Shown one piece after another: positions 1 through 11,400 of a stretch of 57,477 bases of DNA. Source of the DNA: Ophioceras dolichostomum (taxonomy: Eukaryota; Ascomycota; Sordariomycetes; Magnaporthales; Ophioceraceae). Location: contig PYST01000254.1 in assembly GCA_003049485.1 (NCBI GenBank), forward strand, positions 493 to 57,969, read 5' to 3'. Both the position numbers and the translations under genes were made by a program. Under the pieces are notes generated by a model. The model did not search any database, had not been told where the DNA came from, and saw only the letters and a program-made list of their open reading frames with translations. The number at the start of each line of letters is the position of its first letter. Position 1 is the stretch's first letter.

Positions 1-23
1 CCCCCCCCCCCCCCCCCCCCCCC
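1..23. repeat. Poly-C homopolymer at the window edge
   Basis: The first 23 bases are all C, then the sequence becomes ordinary. A run this long exactly at the edge may be a real homopolymer or an assembly/contig-end artefact. Nothing else about it can be said from this window. Confidence 0.9.
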
Positions 24-181
24 AAAGCTGACCATAACGAAACGCCGGCATGCTAGTGACCATGGAATCTGACTGGTATCTACCCAAGAGACAAAAGAGA
101 TTCATTCGCATCCACGATATCTACCTACACACGGTAGGCTGGCACATATCCAAAACATCCAACGGAGAGTTACAACGCGAC

Positions 182-3100
182 CTAGGATCCAGAGTAGACT
201 GCCGGGTATACTCCTCCCTGGTACCCTCCTTGACATGCCACTTGATATCCTGTTCCTTGGGGCACTGCTCCCGGGTGCCCTGTGGCGGCCTGAGGTCCTC
301 CCCCATCGTGATATCCTCCACCCCCTCCTCCGCCATGTTGATATGCGGCCTGGGGCTCTGCTTGGTACTCCGTCTGATACCCGGAGTATGCGGTGATCGT
401 TTGATCGAGGTTGTCTGCCAGCGCGGCGTCCGAATCGATACCGCCATTTCGGCGACAGCCCGACCTCCCAATGAAATCGTCGGCGTAGTAGAACCGCCTG
501 CCAAGCTCCTGAATCCTACGCCTTCGCTCTCTGCCATTGAGCAGCGAAACCCCCTCGAGAGTCCGGAGGAAGTAGCTGTCGCTCACGTAGTACAAGAGCC
601 CGGCGATGGAGCGCGGGTCGGCCGGCAACAGGGGGAAAACCAGGAACCACGAGCACAACATGGTGACTATCATGGCGCCTAGGATGACTATGCTTATCCG
701 CGCGCACACAATGTGGGTGGTTAAGGTCTGCGTAGGGGCGTATGGCACGTTGCTCAGCACAATAGGCAGGAACTCGGAAAGGCAGGCCATCAGGGCGACG
801 ACGAAGGTGTAGGGCTCGCGCTGGCTGGCGCCACGGTAGAGGCCGTAGAAGCCGTTGGAGCAGTGCGTGACCAGGATCGACCGCTCAGGGGGCTGCGAGT
901 GCCGCATCATGGCCCGGAAAGGTGCGACGCAGGCCAGGGACGTGAAGAAGCAAGTCCAGCAGAAAGTCACGGCCACGCCCAGCAGTGCGAACAGGAAGCG
1001 CACTCCGAAAGTGTGGCTGTCCATGAACCGGGAGAAGTCCGAGCTTTGGCCCACCGAGAGGTGGTGGTACAGTATCATTGCGAAAAGGCCGCAGAGGAAG
1101 AGCACGAACAGGACTCGCCACCAGGTCGTCAGCGCGAGAAACGGGTTTCCGGCGTCGGCTGATGGAGCCTGGGCTGCCCCGACTAGGCTGACGTCGTCGA
1201 CGCTGCTGGCACCCGGGTTGAGGTTGTCGTTCTGGTGTAGGCCTTGGCCCGACTCGTCGAGCAGCACAATGCCGTACTCGTCGAGGAGGTCATGGTTCTC
1301 GTAATACCCGAACTTGTATCGGCGGCCGCTGCTCTCGAATGCGCGCTTCATCGAAGCTTCGTCGCCCTGCAGCACCCTGACGTCCGGGTTCGCGCCCAGC
1401 GAGGCGATCCCGGCGACGCTCCAGGGGTTGGCACAGAGGCCCATGCTGAAACGGCGCAGGAGAATGAGCAAGACCACGAGAAGCACGACGATGAGGCTCA
1501 TGACGGCGATCAACGCATATGCGGGCCCGGGGGACACGCCCAGTGCGCCGGCGCACCGGCCCTCCACGGAGCCTGCACCGCAGCTGCCGTGCAGTTTAAC
1601 GCCAAGCGCCTCGGCTGCGAGCGGCACCATCAGCGAGGACAGAAGGAGGATGGTCTGCGAGACGAACGGCACCGGATACCCGTGGGCTAAGTTTGTGAGC
1701 GGCCGGACCCACCCGAGCAGCCCGGTGTACTGGAGGGTCAGAGACTCGGCCCCCACCGCCCCATCCGGTCTCGTCAGGGCGTGGAACGGCTGGAAGAGCT
1801 TGACGTTGTTGTCGATGACCCTGAGGAAGCCGGCCAGCCCGAGCGCGATCAGGATGGGGAGGAACAGACCGAGGAAGTACTGTCCCTCGTTGAGCTGGTA
1901 GGTCTTGGTGGTGAAAACCACGACGGACGACGGCCCCGATGATGTTGGCGTTGAAATGGACGTCAAGGTCGACGTAGAGCTCGAACCGGTGGAGACAAGC
2001 GTGCGCGTGGACGGAGCGAGCGTAGTCGTGCGGCTCCCCGAGATGGTCGTAGAGACGCTTGTGGGCGCCAGCGTTGAAATGAGCGTGACGAGTGACCCGG
2101 ACTGCGTCGAAATCACAGTGAAGGAAAGCGGGCCGGATCCGCTTGGCGTTACAACAGTCACGGAGCTGAATAGCCTCGTCGAAGTGATCGTGGTTGACGT
2201 GCCGTCGATGAGGGTGGCTATGGTCTCCACACTGGACGAGGCCACGGTCAACGTGATGGGGCGAAACGAAAGAGTACCACCGAATATAGTGGTCACTTGG
2301 CCATTAATGGTCGTCTCGACGCCGACTTGGCTTTCGGCGGTCGGCTGCGTTACTACCACGAGGAGGTCGCTCCCACCGCCGGACGTCCTTACAATCGTTT
2401 CAGCGGGCGGTGTCCAAACGAGGACCGAGGTGCGCGGATCCTCGATAGTCTGCGTCACTGGGTCTTGGACCTGAAGGATGGTCTCTGTGCGGCCATCGAC
2501 CACTGATTCGATTATGGTGGTGGCTGGGGGCGCGATCTGCGACGGCAGCTCCACGGTATATACTGAGGTGATGATCACCTCGCCCAGTGTGAGATAAGTC
2601 TTTGGTGGCAGAATCTCGGATTGAACCGTGGTGAAAGCGGAGCTGTACGTGATAAAGCTTGTTGCTGTGGTTTGGGTAACACCCCCGCCAAAGGTGTCTG
2701 TACTGGTGATGGTTAAGGTAGTGTCCGTCTCTATTTCGGTGGACGGCAGCGTTGTGCCGTTGTTGATCCCCCCTGTACGGGTCCGAGTGACGCGCGAGGT
2801 GGTGAGAAACGAGGTGGTGAAGAAGGACTGAGAGAGAGTAGATTCGAATGTTGTAACTGAAGTGTTCACCCCGGTGGATATGATTGTAGATGTGACGACC
2901 CGCGTTGTTCCAGGCAGGACAGTTGGGGTTGAGGTCGTCAAGGTGATGAGAGTGGTGCGGACGCTTTGTGACGCCGACGTGGCAGCCCGGCGTATTAGCA
3001 CAGCGGATGGGACAGCGGACGGCGCATCGGACGGCACAGCGGAAGGCACGACGGTTAGCGAGGAGCTTGGCAAGGTCGATTTCGACTCCAAGCGGCGTCG

Positions 3101-3442
3101 TTGCGGGGGTATAGGTCTTTCTGGGGGCGGTTCGGACCGCGGAACGGCACGGGCACCGATGCGTGCGGAGGAATCGGAGTTGGGCATGGCCCGAATCGCG
3201 TAGACGACGAGGCCGATGGCGGCGCAGAAGAAGACAATCTGGACGAGGATAAAGGGCAGCCGGAGTGGCGTCGGCTTGTAAGGTCGCCTTGATATTGGAT
3301 GAATGGGTCGTTTGGCATCGTGTTCTTGGTCCTCGATGGCCTGCGCGTGGTATGCGCTCCTTGACACGGCGGGATTTCCACGCGCTGGTTGAAACGCCGA
3401 CTGGAATCCCGACTGGAACCCCAGCCGACCCGGTTGATACAT
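182..3442 (-). CDS. DUF3433-family multi-pass membrane protein with Ser/Thr-rich ectodomain
   Basis: A single uninterrupted frame of 1086 codons starting at an ATG at 3442. The N-terminus is cytosolic-like, with a first membrane span near residues 62-84. Residues about 130-515 are extremely Ser/Thr/Val-rich with many T-x-T and S-T-S runs, as in O-mannosylated fungal surface domains. Hydrophobic segments follow near 520-542, 590-612, 640-662, 774-793, 812-835, 878-900 and 915-940. The two hydrophobic halves (about 520-660 and 774-940) fit the duplicated DUF3433 architecture of fungal membrane proteins, whose biochemical role is unknown to me. The tail (about 1015-1086) is rich in Gly, Gln, Tyr and Ala, with a seven-Gly run. 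I infer a plasma-membrane or wall-facing protein. There is no sign of introns or damage. The family assignment comes from architecture and recall, not a search. Confidence 0.85.
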   Translation of the reverse strand: MYQPGRLGFQSGFQSAFQPARGNPAVSRSAYHAQAIEDQEHDAKRPIHPISRRPYKPTPLRLPFILVQIVFFCAAIGLVVYAIRAMPNSDSSARIGARAVPRSEPPPERPIPPQRRRLESKSTLPSSSLTVVPSAVPSDAPSAVPSAVLIRRAATSASQSVRTTLITLTTSTPTVLPGTTRVVTSTIISTGVNTSVTTFESTLSQSFFTTSFLTTSRVTRTRTGGINNGTTLPSTEIETDTTLTITSTDTFGGGVTQTTATSFITYSSAFTTVQSEILPPKTYLTLGEVIITSVYTVELPSQIAPPATTIIESVVDGRTETILQVQDPVTQTIEDPRTSVLVWTPPAETIVRTSGGGSDLLVVVTQPTAESQVGVETTINGQVTTIFGGTLSFRPITLTVASSSVETIATLIDGTSTTITSTRLFSSVTVVTPSGSGPLSFTVISTQSGSLVTLISTLAPTSVSTTISGSRTTTLAPSTRTLVSTGSSSTSTLTSISTPTSSGPSSVVVFTTKTYQLNEGQYFLGLFLPILIALGLAGFLRVIDNNVKLFQPFHALTRPDGAVGAESLTLQYTGLLGWVRPLTNLAHGYPVPFVSQTILLLSSLMVPLAAEALGVKLHGSCGAGSVEGRCAGALGVSPGPAYALIAVMSLIVVLLVVLLILLRRFSMGLCANPWSVAGIASLGANPDVRVLQGDEASMKRAFESSGRRYKFGYYENHDLLDEYGIVLLDESGQGLHQNDNLNPGASSVDDVSLVGAAQAPSADAGNPFLALTTWWRVLFVLFLCGLFAMILYHHLSVGQSSDFSRFMDSHTFGVRFLFALLGVAVTFCWTCFFTSLACVAPFRAMMRHSQPPERSILVTHCSNGFYGLYRGASQREPYTFVVALMACLSEFLPIVLSNVPYAPTQTLTTHIVCARISIVILGAMIVTMLCSWFLVFPLLPADPRSIAGLLYYVSDSYFLRTLEGVSLLNGRERRRRIQELGRRFYYADDFIGRSGCRRNGGIDSDAALADNLDQTITAYSGYQTEYQAEPQAAYQHGGGGGGGYHDGGGPQAATGHPGAVPQGTGYQVACQGGYQGGVYPAVYSGS

Positions 3443-5069
3443 GACGGCGGAATCCGTTGGCCGTCACGACAGCGATAGGCTGCAAGGCCAGCGGCGACAA
3501 GAGGAGGCAGAAGTAAAATGACCAAGCGATAGGATATTGCTCAGTGCACAGCGCACAATGGACAGCGCACAGCGCTCACCTGGCAAGGCAGAACCTGCGC
3601 TGTGAATGTAGATGTTGGTGCCTCCCAGCCATTCGCGCTGGGCTTCTGCGCCTGTATTCGATTCTCAGGAAGGGAAGTAGGTGGAATAACCCGCCTCGGG
3701 GAACAAACAAGATTCGAGGGAAGCAGGCCGAAAGGGCCACTAGTTAGGAACAAACAATCTGGCGATCATAATGATAAAGGGCGAAAAGCAGCGAAAAGTC
3801 TGGTAACAGGAATACTGATGTCCAGAACCATCGGAGGCCGACAGCAGTCATCGGTGTGTACCACGTAGCATGGCAGAGGGGAGGACAAGGAGGTGTGGCT
3901 TAAGGACTCAAGGAGGAAACAGGAAAGAGAGCGCGAGCACAGGGAGGCAGATGGTCGCCTTCACCACCGCTGTCCGCCACTCCGAGGCCGCGCACGAGAG
4001 AAAAAGCCGCTGTTTTCGCATCGCAGAAGAGACTGGCCGTGGTGACCCATGAACCCCGCCTGATTGGACGGCATGGGTGCGGGCTGGCTGGAGGAGGGAG
4101 CTCAGCTGCCTCAAGATTGCATGGCTCATGGCGGTGGCTGCTCGTGGAGCTGAAAACGCCATTCGTCCACCCGCCCGCCACCCGGAATTCGAAAGTTGGC
4201 AGCGACACTAGTCGCGACAAATATGCCCGGTTCGGCTGGGCGCAGAATGGCACATACGAAAGGGCAGAGGAGGCAGCCCTCACCAGACACCAGTCATCTT
4301 CGAGAGAGGACTGAAGCGGGAGCAAGGAGGTCGACAGACTCATTGAAGTCATACATTGAGCCTCCCACCTGCCATCCATCAGGCGCCTAGTACCAAATTG
4401 GTACCGAACTCTGCTGTCGAGTTCAAGACGCGCCTTCGGGAATTGCCCAAGGGCAAATTTTGAAGAGAAAATAATTGTCGTGATGAGTTGTACGTACATA
4501 CGAAGCATGTGCCGCCTGACAGTGACTCTTTGCCAAGTTGTTGTGAGATGGACGGCTCAAATGCCGAGGATTTGGATGTCGCATGCAGGCCCAATCACTA
4601 AATTGCTTCCATGGGCAGGGCCTTCGGCGATAGTCCATAGTGCCAAAGGGCTGAAACAAGGTTGTGGCACTGCAACGTGCCACAGCCACAAAATCCCAAC
4701 CATCTGAGGGCACCATCGCGTCCATTTGCTCAGGATTCAATTTGCACCGTCCCCAGCATCTCGTGTTTGTTGTTTACATAAGGAGTCAGGTTGCGAGGAC
4801 ACGAGGACAGGTACAGAGGATACGGTGAATTGGATCGAAATACCTAACCCTGTATGGTAAGGGAGTAGTAGAACATGATACATACAAAGGAAAGAAAGTG
4901 AGTAGGTAGATTAGAGGTAAATAGAAGATTCCCATGGACTTGGTCCCCTTTCCATTTTTTCCCGCCTCCCGTCAATCATCCAGCCCGTCTTTCCCAGCCA
5001 CTTTATCCACCTGCTCATCTCATCACAATTGCATATTTGAATCTGAGCGAGCATCTGGACTAGACGACA
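3443..5069. other. Intergenic: 5' side of the DUF3433 gene, 3' side of the receptor gene
   Basis: About 1.6 kb between two minus-strand genes. It contains only short overlapping open frames with no domain-like sequence and no ATG-led frame that joins plausible exons. It probably holds the DUF3433 promoter and leader (right of 3442) and the receptor 3' UTR (left of 5070). I see no RNA gene or repeat. Confidence 0.6.
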
Positions 5070-7187
5070 TTACTTGGTCTCGGCGTGGTAAACAATGTCG
5101 CGCACAACTTGGATCCTGCCCGCGGCCTGCGACGAAGACCGGTCCTTGTTCGGTATCGGCGGGCGCCTGTCGTTGCCCACCGACACCTCAGTGACCACGA
5201 CGCCGCGCAGGCCGAACCCGGTGGCCTCCGACTTTTTGTCGTCGTCGGGGAAGGATCGCGGGTGGGCTTCGGGCTGGCCGGTCTCATCGACCCGGTCGTC
5301 GAAGAAGGTGTCTCCGCTCCGCGGGTGAGCGCGGGCGTGGGTGTGTTTGTATTGGCGCTTCTCGCCGCCGATGCCACCCATCTCCAGGTCCTCGCCGCTG
5401 TCGTTGTTGAGCCGCTCGACGCTGCTCTGGCTGCGGCTGTGTCCGCCGGTGCGGGACGAGTCCATGGTCTTCTGGCGCGAGGTGCCGTGGTGCGCCGCGC
5501 TGCGGTCTGCCCCGCTCGCCTGCTTGAGGTAGGATGGTCCGCCGCCCGTCCGCCCGTTGCCCGAGAGCGACGACGCCAGGCCGGGTGCCAACTTGCCCAG
5601 GAGAGGGCGGAGGCTTGGCAGGCACGCGCACACCAGACCCGCGCTGATCTCGCCGATGGACCAGCTGCTCGGGACAACGTTATCCCACGTCAAGTCTGGG
5701 CTCACACGGAGGTACGGGAGCCGAATGATGGAAATCGCACAGGTGCTGTGAGTGATGAGGAAAAAAGGGGGCCACAAATTAGCATAAGCTCGACCTGTGT
5801 CCCCAGGCAGTTTAGGTAGGTTGGTGACCTAGGTAGGTGACCCAGGGTCACTCACAAGAAACCTAGCGAGAACACCCCGATGAGCGAGATCTTTTGGACC
5901 CGGTTGACCTTGAGCTGGATCAGGGTTGGAAGTGGGAGGCAGAAGACGGCGATGTCTGTGGCGATGTGGCCCCTATATGAGAAACAACACGCGTCACTGG
6001 TCAGTCTGAACTCGACCTCTGAGGGGATCCATTGAGTAGAACGGAAGAAAAGAGCAACTTACCCTCCCTGCACGTGCCAGTAGGGGAGGTTCTGTTTTAC
6101 CGAGATAGTTCGTCAGCGGGTGTTCTGGGGGTAGGTATCATCAAGAATCACGAGAATAGGAGAGTCGGCCTCATACCGGAATCTAAACGATAACAAAGGG
6201 AGTTAGTTCTTATTGCTCAGGAGGTACATGGGTAGCTACCTAGCTGGTAGCTACTTCGGTCGATTTCTATCAGGGGCCACGAGGAGAGAATCATTGCGTA
6301 CACATTTACGGGTAGGGTCCGCCGGAGACTTCATCCAGAAGTCCGGGATCGGTGTGCACTGGAAGATGGCGATCAGGACGAACGCGGTGCACCACGAGCC
6401 GATGACTACCAGAGACCAGAAGAAGATGAGCCGCATCTTCTTGTTGATGGCCAACACGCGGTAGTATTGAAGGAGGAATGCCGCCTTGGTGGCAAGGATG
6501 GAGGCGTTGTAGAAGACGATTGAGAGGTAGAAGTTCTGGACGCCAGGCTGTCAGCAGCTAGTGATGACAAGCCAATGGAGGAGAGAGATATGGGAAGAGA
6601 GAGGGCAATAGAGATGCTCGGCATCTCATCATGGGTTACGAACTCTAAGGTACGCCGCAATGTCTTCGGGGCTCAGTGTCCAGATATGCTTGCCTGCTCC
6701 ATGATCCACAGCTGTACGATTTGCACGGAGCGGTGGTCAGCAAAGACGCCAGATTCAGAGTACCGTCTTGAAGGAGTCATATCGGCGGGAGTGAAATAGA
6801 CTTACATAGCACGATGGCCAGCCCACAGGCAATGACCGTCGAGAGAGAGATGACTGCCGCGTAGTCATCCATGCCGAACTGCTTGAGGATGAATGCGCGG
6901 GTGTACACCCTCAGCGCCACGATGATGGTCGTCACTGACAGGCCTTTGGCGAAGACCAGACACATTTTGTATGTCAGCACCGACGAGCATCCTAGGAGCG
7001 TTGTTGGACCAACTCGGAGTGTGGTGTGAACTCTCGAGAGCTCTTGAGAACCTAGGAGGCCGCCTGGCCTTGCGGGAACGGTCTGTCTGTTATGAGGGCA
7101 AGGAGAGCGAAATAGACATGACATACAAACCGATACGGCGATGACAGTAACATACGCCTTCGACTCATGGTCGTTTGGGGTGGCCAT
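5070..7187 (-). CDS. PTH11-like fungal rhodopsin-fold membrane receptor, 8 exons
   Basis: Hand-built model of eight exons: 7187-7127, 6943-6806, 6711-6644, 6547-6302, 6182-6177, 6091-6063, 5972-5856 and 5745-5070. They close in frame to 446 residues. The protein shows the fungal rhodopsin-domain pattern: seven hydrophobic helices, RVYTRAF after helix 1, the acidic GMDDYAA turn before helix 2, a Cys near the end of helix 3 region, a QCTPIPDFW loop after helix 4, GGGHIATD before helix 5, then a long polar tail. The tail carries the acidic DLEMGG motif common in this family. These proteins are G-protein-coupled-receptor-like and include Pth11 of rice-blast fungus, a surface sensor; the ligand here is unknown. 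Weak points are the exon 3 donor (GTTCGT), a choice of two exon 4 acceptors (6547 or 6535), and the 6-nt exon 6182-6177. There is no CFEM-like Cys domain at the N-terminus. Confidence 0.8.
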
Positions 7188-8411
7188 ATTCAGGCGATCT
7201 CGTCTCAGTACCAGTGTTGTGTGCAGTCGTCACCCCAGAGAAGGAGAGAGAGGCAGTCGGAGGACGGGAATGTTTGGGTGCAGATGGAAACAGGGGTAGA
7301 GTTGATAAGATGAGCGGCGGAAGACCATGGGAAGAAGGCCGTGGAAGTCCGGCGGAAGAGCGTCGATCGGGGGTAGGCGAGCCAGGTCAAGATATGTTCT
7401 GTTCGTTTTATCCCCAGCGCGCCAGTAGCTCAGGCGTGTCGATCGACACACATACGTGAACACATCCATACACAGGCAACATGATAGACTCAGGGGTTAT
7501 GAGAGTTGAGTCCCGGCCCAGCTCAGTTTTTGGGACACAAAACGCGGAGAGAGCCAACCTGCAGCCCTGCCTCGCAGACAATGGCAGGCAGGAGAGTGAG
7601 TGCTTACAATGTCAGTTCGTATGTGCGCATGTACATACGATGCACATACAGCCGCCCTTCCGCAACGCGATGAGAATAGCCCTGCTCCCTCCTGCTCGAC
7701 ATCGTCTGTGCCCCTGCTGCCCCTGCTCGACAAGACTTCCCCAGACCGGTTGATCATCAGTGATCAGGCCCCTCCCCCTCCCCCTCCCTCCCTTGTCTGC
7801 CTTCTCACTTATTGGAGACAGTCGACCTGCATACCACCAACCTGCCACCAACCTGCCACCTACATTGTACCAAGGTACCTTCCCCCTCGTTACAAAGTAC
7901 ACAAAAGCATGCCGGGAGCCCGCTATTTACGGAGGTACTACCCAGAACGATTACTTGCCTCCGTAGGTACCAGAGGTCGGAGGAGAGGTATGAAGAGACA
8001 AGGACTACACGTGCATACCACTCAGCTGTGGTCTTTACGTTGTATTTTTCTTGACCTCCGTTCGCTCAAATTGGGAGCACATGTGTAACCGGCCTCGTCC
8101 TCGTTTCTCCAGATGTACACGGGGTGGTGTTGAGCGGCCCTCGACAGAGTCCGACGCCTCCCACGTCCCAGAAGTCACCACGATACACGAATGAAGGATG
8201 GAAATCGTCGGCGTTCGTGGATTTCTCTCCTCGCAAATCCGGCTCTTGCAAGGTCAGGCCCGGATGCACCCTTGTGGCGTTGCATGCGGATGCAGGGCAA
8301 GGACGGTCCGGCCATTGCCATCGAGGGGAGACGAGAAAAACAATATTTCGCAGAGGAGGCCGGAAAACCGGGCTTGGGAAAGCTGGTTCTGTACATTCGG
8401 CCTTGCAGCCG

Positions 8412-8438
8412 GTCAGCCAAGTCAGCCAAGTCAGCCAG
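8412..8438. repeat. Short tandem repeat, TCAGCCAAG units
   Basis: Three near-identical 9-bp units (GTCAGCCAA) in tandem inside the gene-poor stretch. No function is evident. Confidence 0.7.
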
Positions 8439-11400
8439 CGAAAGCAGACATGCAGTACAAATATGGACCGAGCAATGAGAGAGGAGTGGCAGGGAGGGGT
8501 CAGAAGAGAACCAGAGGACGAGGAAGAGGGAGGAGGCATGTGTGTCCGTGCGCCGCTGGTGGGTGGTCTCATTTCCAGAGAGAGAACAGTGTCATCCCAT
8601 TCGTGCAGTGACATTCAGGCAAGTCCGTCTGGGCTGGCTGGAGGAGGTGATCCCGAAGGAGAAAAAAATAAGGGAAAGAAAAATAAATGGAAAACAAGAG
8701 TGCTCGGAGTGGTATTAATCTGTGCCTTGCATTATCTTTCACTTTCCGCCCACCACGGATTCCTCTCGTGCCAAAGATCCTATGATACTGGATGGACATC
8801 TCCAACTTCCTGCCCTCCCCCCTCCCTGCCTGACTTGACTGCCAAGCAGCCCATTTACACAGCACATGCCGCTGTTCGCTCCCAGCTTCCCTGGGCTTCC
8901 CCGGTCGCCAGTCGCGATGACGCTACGTCGGCAAGGATGTTGCCTGACGCTAGTGACACCTGTCACAGCATCTGGAGAGATCGACGAACGGGCAGGGGTT
9001 GAGAGTGTGTAATGCGTATTCCGAATAGGGGCAAAGGCGGGGTTCCCCTCCTCAAAATTTCTTCCCTCGACAGCGATCACCACGTGCGGTTGACGAAGGA
9101 TCCCCGTGTCGCATCGTTTCAGTCATAGCTGGCCATCATATTGAATCTGAATGTGGACAGTAACTAAATGGATAAACATCGGTGCTGGATTTCGACGCTT
9201 CCATTCAGGATGGGGTATATCGCTCTAGGCAGGTTAGCACCATATGCACAACACGATGCTGTCGAAGAGTGCGAGCAATGCGAAAATGTCGTCGAGGGAG
9301 GACTGGGTCTCACGGTTCCAACCAACCCCTTGACGTGGACGTACCTTAGGGTACCGTGAAAGGACATCCGCAGAAATACGTACTAAAAACATGGCCACAT
9401 CATCGCCAAATGATTGACCTGTACATGAGAATGAGAGAAAGGGGAATTTCAAAAAATTAAACCAGGGATAGAAATTATATGCAGCGCAAGAAAATGGGAA
9501 AAACTAAGGGTGGGTAGCTGCAGGCTGGCTGGTGATTTTGGTGATTTTGGCCGAGATCATGAGCGTCTGAGAAGAGTTTGGCAAGTGTGTCCGGCTACGC
9601 GGGTGTCCGCGTCCGTCCGCTCTGTCCCGCCCGCGCTCGATCGCGCTTTGATCCCCCAAGGCGGTGTCGACGACGCAGTTCGAGACAGTAGAGAATGAGA
9701 GGGGCTTTCCGTATTTCTGGCTATTTCGGCCGCTCGAAGACCAACATTGAACAACACCGACCTCTGCAGGATTTTCCGACTCCTCCCATCCAGTCGCTCC
9801 ACTCCCTCCATTTCGTTCCCTCCATCTCCCTTCCTCTTCTCCTCATTCCATCCTCATTCGACCGTCCGAGGGAGTGAAGGCAGCCTCGAGTCGTAAAAAT
9901 AAGCTTAGACCGCCACCGCCGCCCAGAGAATCCTCCCAACGGTTCCTAGTAACCCATCACCCTCCTCAGGATATAAATTTATACCTGCCTCCAAACTTAC
10001 TCTGCCCTCCTCCTCTGCGAGGAGCTTTGAGGTGTTGGTGGTAGGGAGGGCTGGGATGGCGTCTGGTTCGTCGTTTGTGGGTGTCGTTCTTGGTTCTCCG
10101 TGTTTGGAAAGCCACAAAGACGCATCGGTCTTCGTCGCACGAAACAACCTGATGAACCAAACTATGCTACCCTCCATCTCGCGCCATAACATGAGGCACA
10201 ATATGGAGGTATCCAAGTACCCTGGCAACAAACATAATTTGGTGCATGGTTCGTACGCACGTATACACATACATTCATCGTCCATTCACCGTCTTCCACG
10301 GTGTGCGCTAATCCTGCATGCTCGTCACGGTCAGCTCTTCTCTTTCGCTCTTCTCTTTGGTTCGCCCAATGAGGACGAGGATCACCCTACAGGGTGCAGA
10401 TTACAAGGCCCCAGCAGTAGCACCACCCAAACTCTGGCCTCCAACATCTGCGGCCATCTGCAGCACCTGTACAGTAGCATCTGCAGCATTCTGCAGCATT
10501 TTTACAGGGAAGATGGCGAATGAACTCCACGAACCTAGAGACCTACCATGGCGGGCGCCCTACCGGATCTCCTCTCGCCGGTCGCCTAGCCGGCGAAATT
10601 CATCAGTTGGTGTGGGTGGCGTTGGCATGAAGGGTGGCATCAGACCTCAGGTAAGTGGTTCGCTGTCGTCCTACAACGTATGTATTCAGAAGGGAGGAGA
10701 GACAAATCGAAGATAAAAGCAGCGCATCCAGCTGCAAAGCTGAGGACAAAAATAACGCGAGATAACGAATTAGAAGCAGATGGTCAACTGATGGTGAGGT
10801 TGGGCTGTAGCTTTTTCTGGTAACGAAAATCCAGGAGATGAGGAGGGGGGAGAGTGAAGTGGGCGAGGAATAGGGGAGAGGGAAGTTGCGGACGAAGGCC
10901 AACAACAACATTCCCAACACTGCATACGCAGACCTACCTGCCTCGCTAAACGACTTCGATCGCTCAGCGGCTATCTACCAGCACGCAGTCTCTTAGAATG
11001 CTACGGTACTGCCGTAAAAGAGTTGCAGCGGGGCGTATTCAGTGCGTTGTAAGGTGGTGGAGGAGAGGGTAAAGAGGAGCGATCAAGACAGGAATTGCCC
11101 ACACGGATCAACCTGCTCTCTGGAAAGACGTCCATGCGCACACGGGGACGCCCGCTGCATCTCGGCCTCGTCCCGTTTCGGTACTTCCTTCCCCCCTTCC
11201 CTCCTTCGCGTCATCTGCGAGCAAGGATGGAGCCGCAAGAGCGGCAGGACGCCACTCAATCCTGCCGACAGCACCCCAGTTCAGTGATGTCTTGCGCCCG
11301 CGCCCGCAAATGAGTCGTTGCCTCCAGCTCGCAGGACTGCCTGGCATGCTTGACGGTGCTCGACCGCAGTGGGATTACACACACACAGCATGATCCCCTT

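Noticed and set aside
8124..9002. 292-codon plus-strand frame
   Set aside because: Low-complexity and random-looking, covering a tandem TCAGCCAAG repeat; other frames in the same place are equally long.
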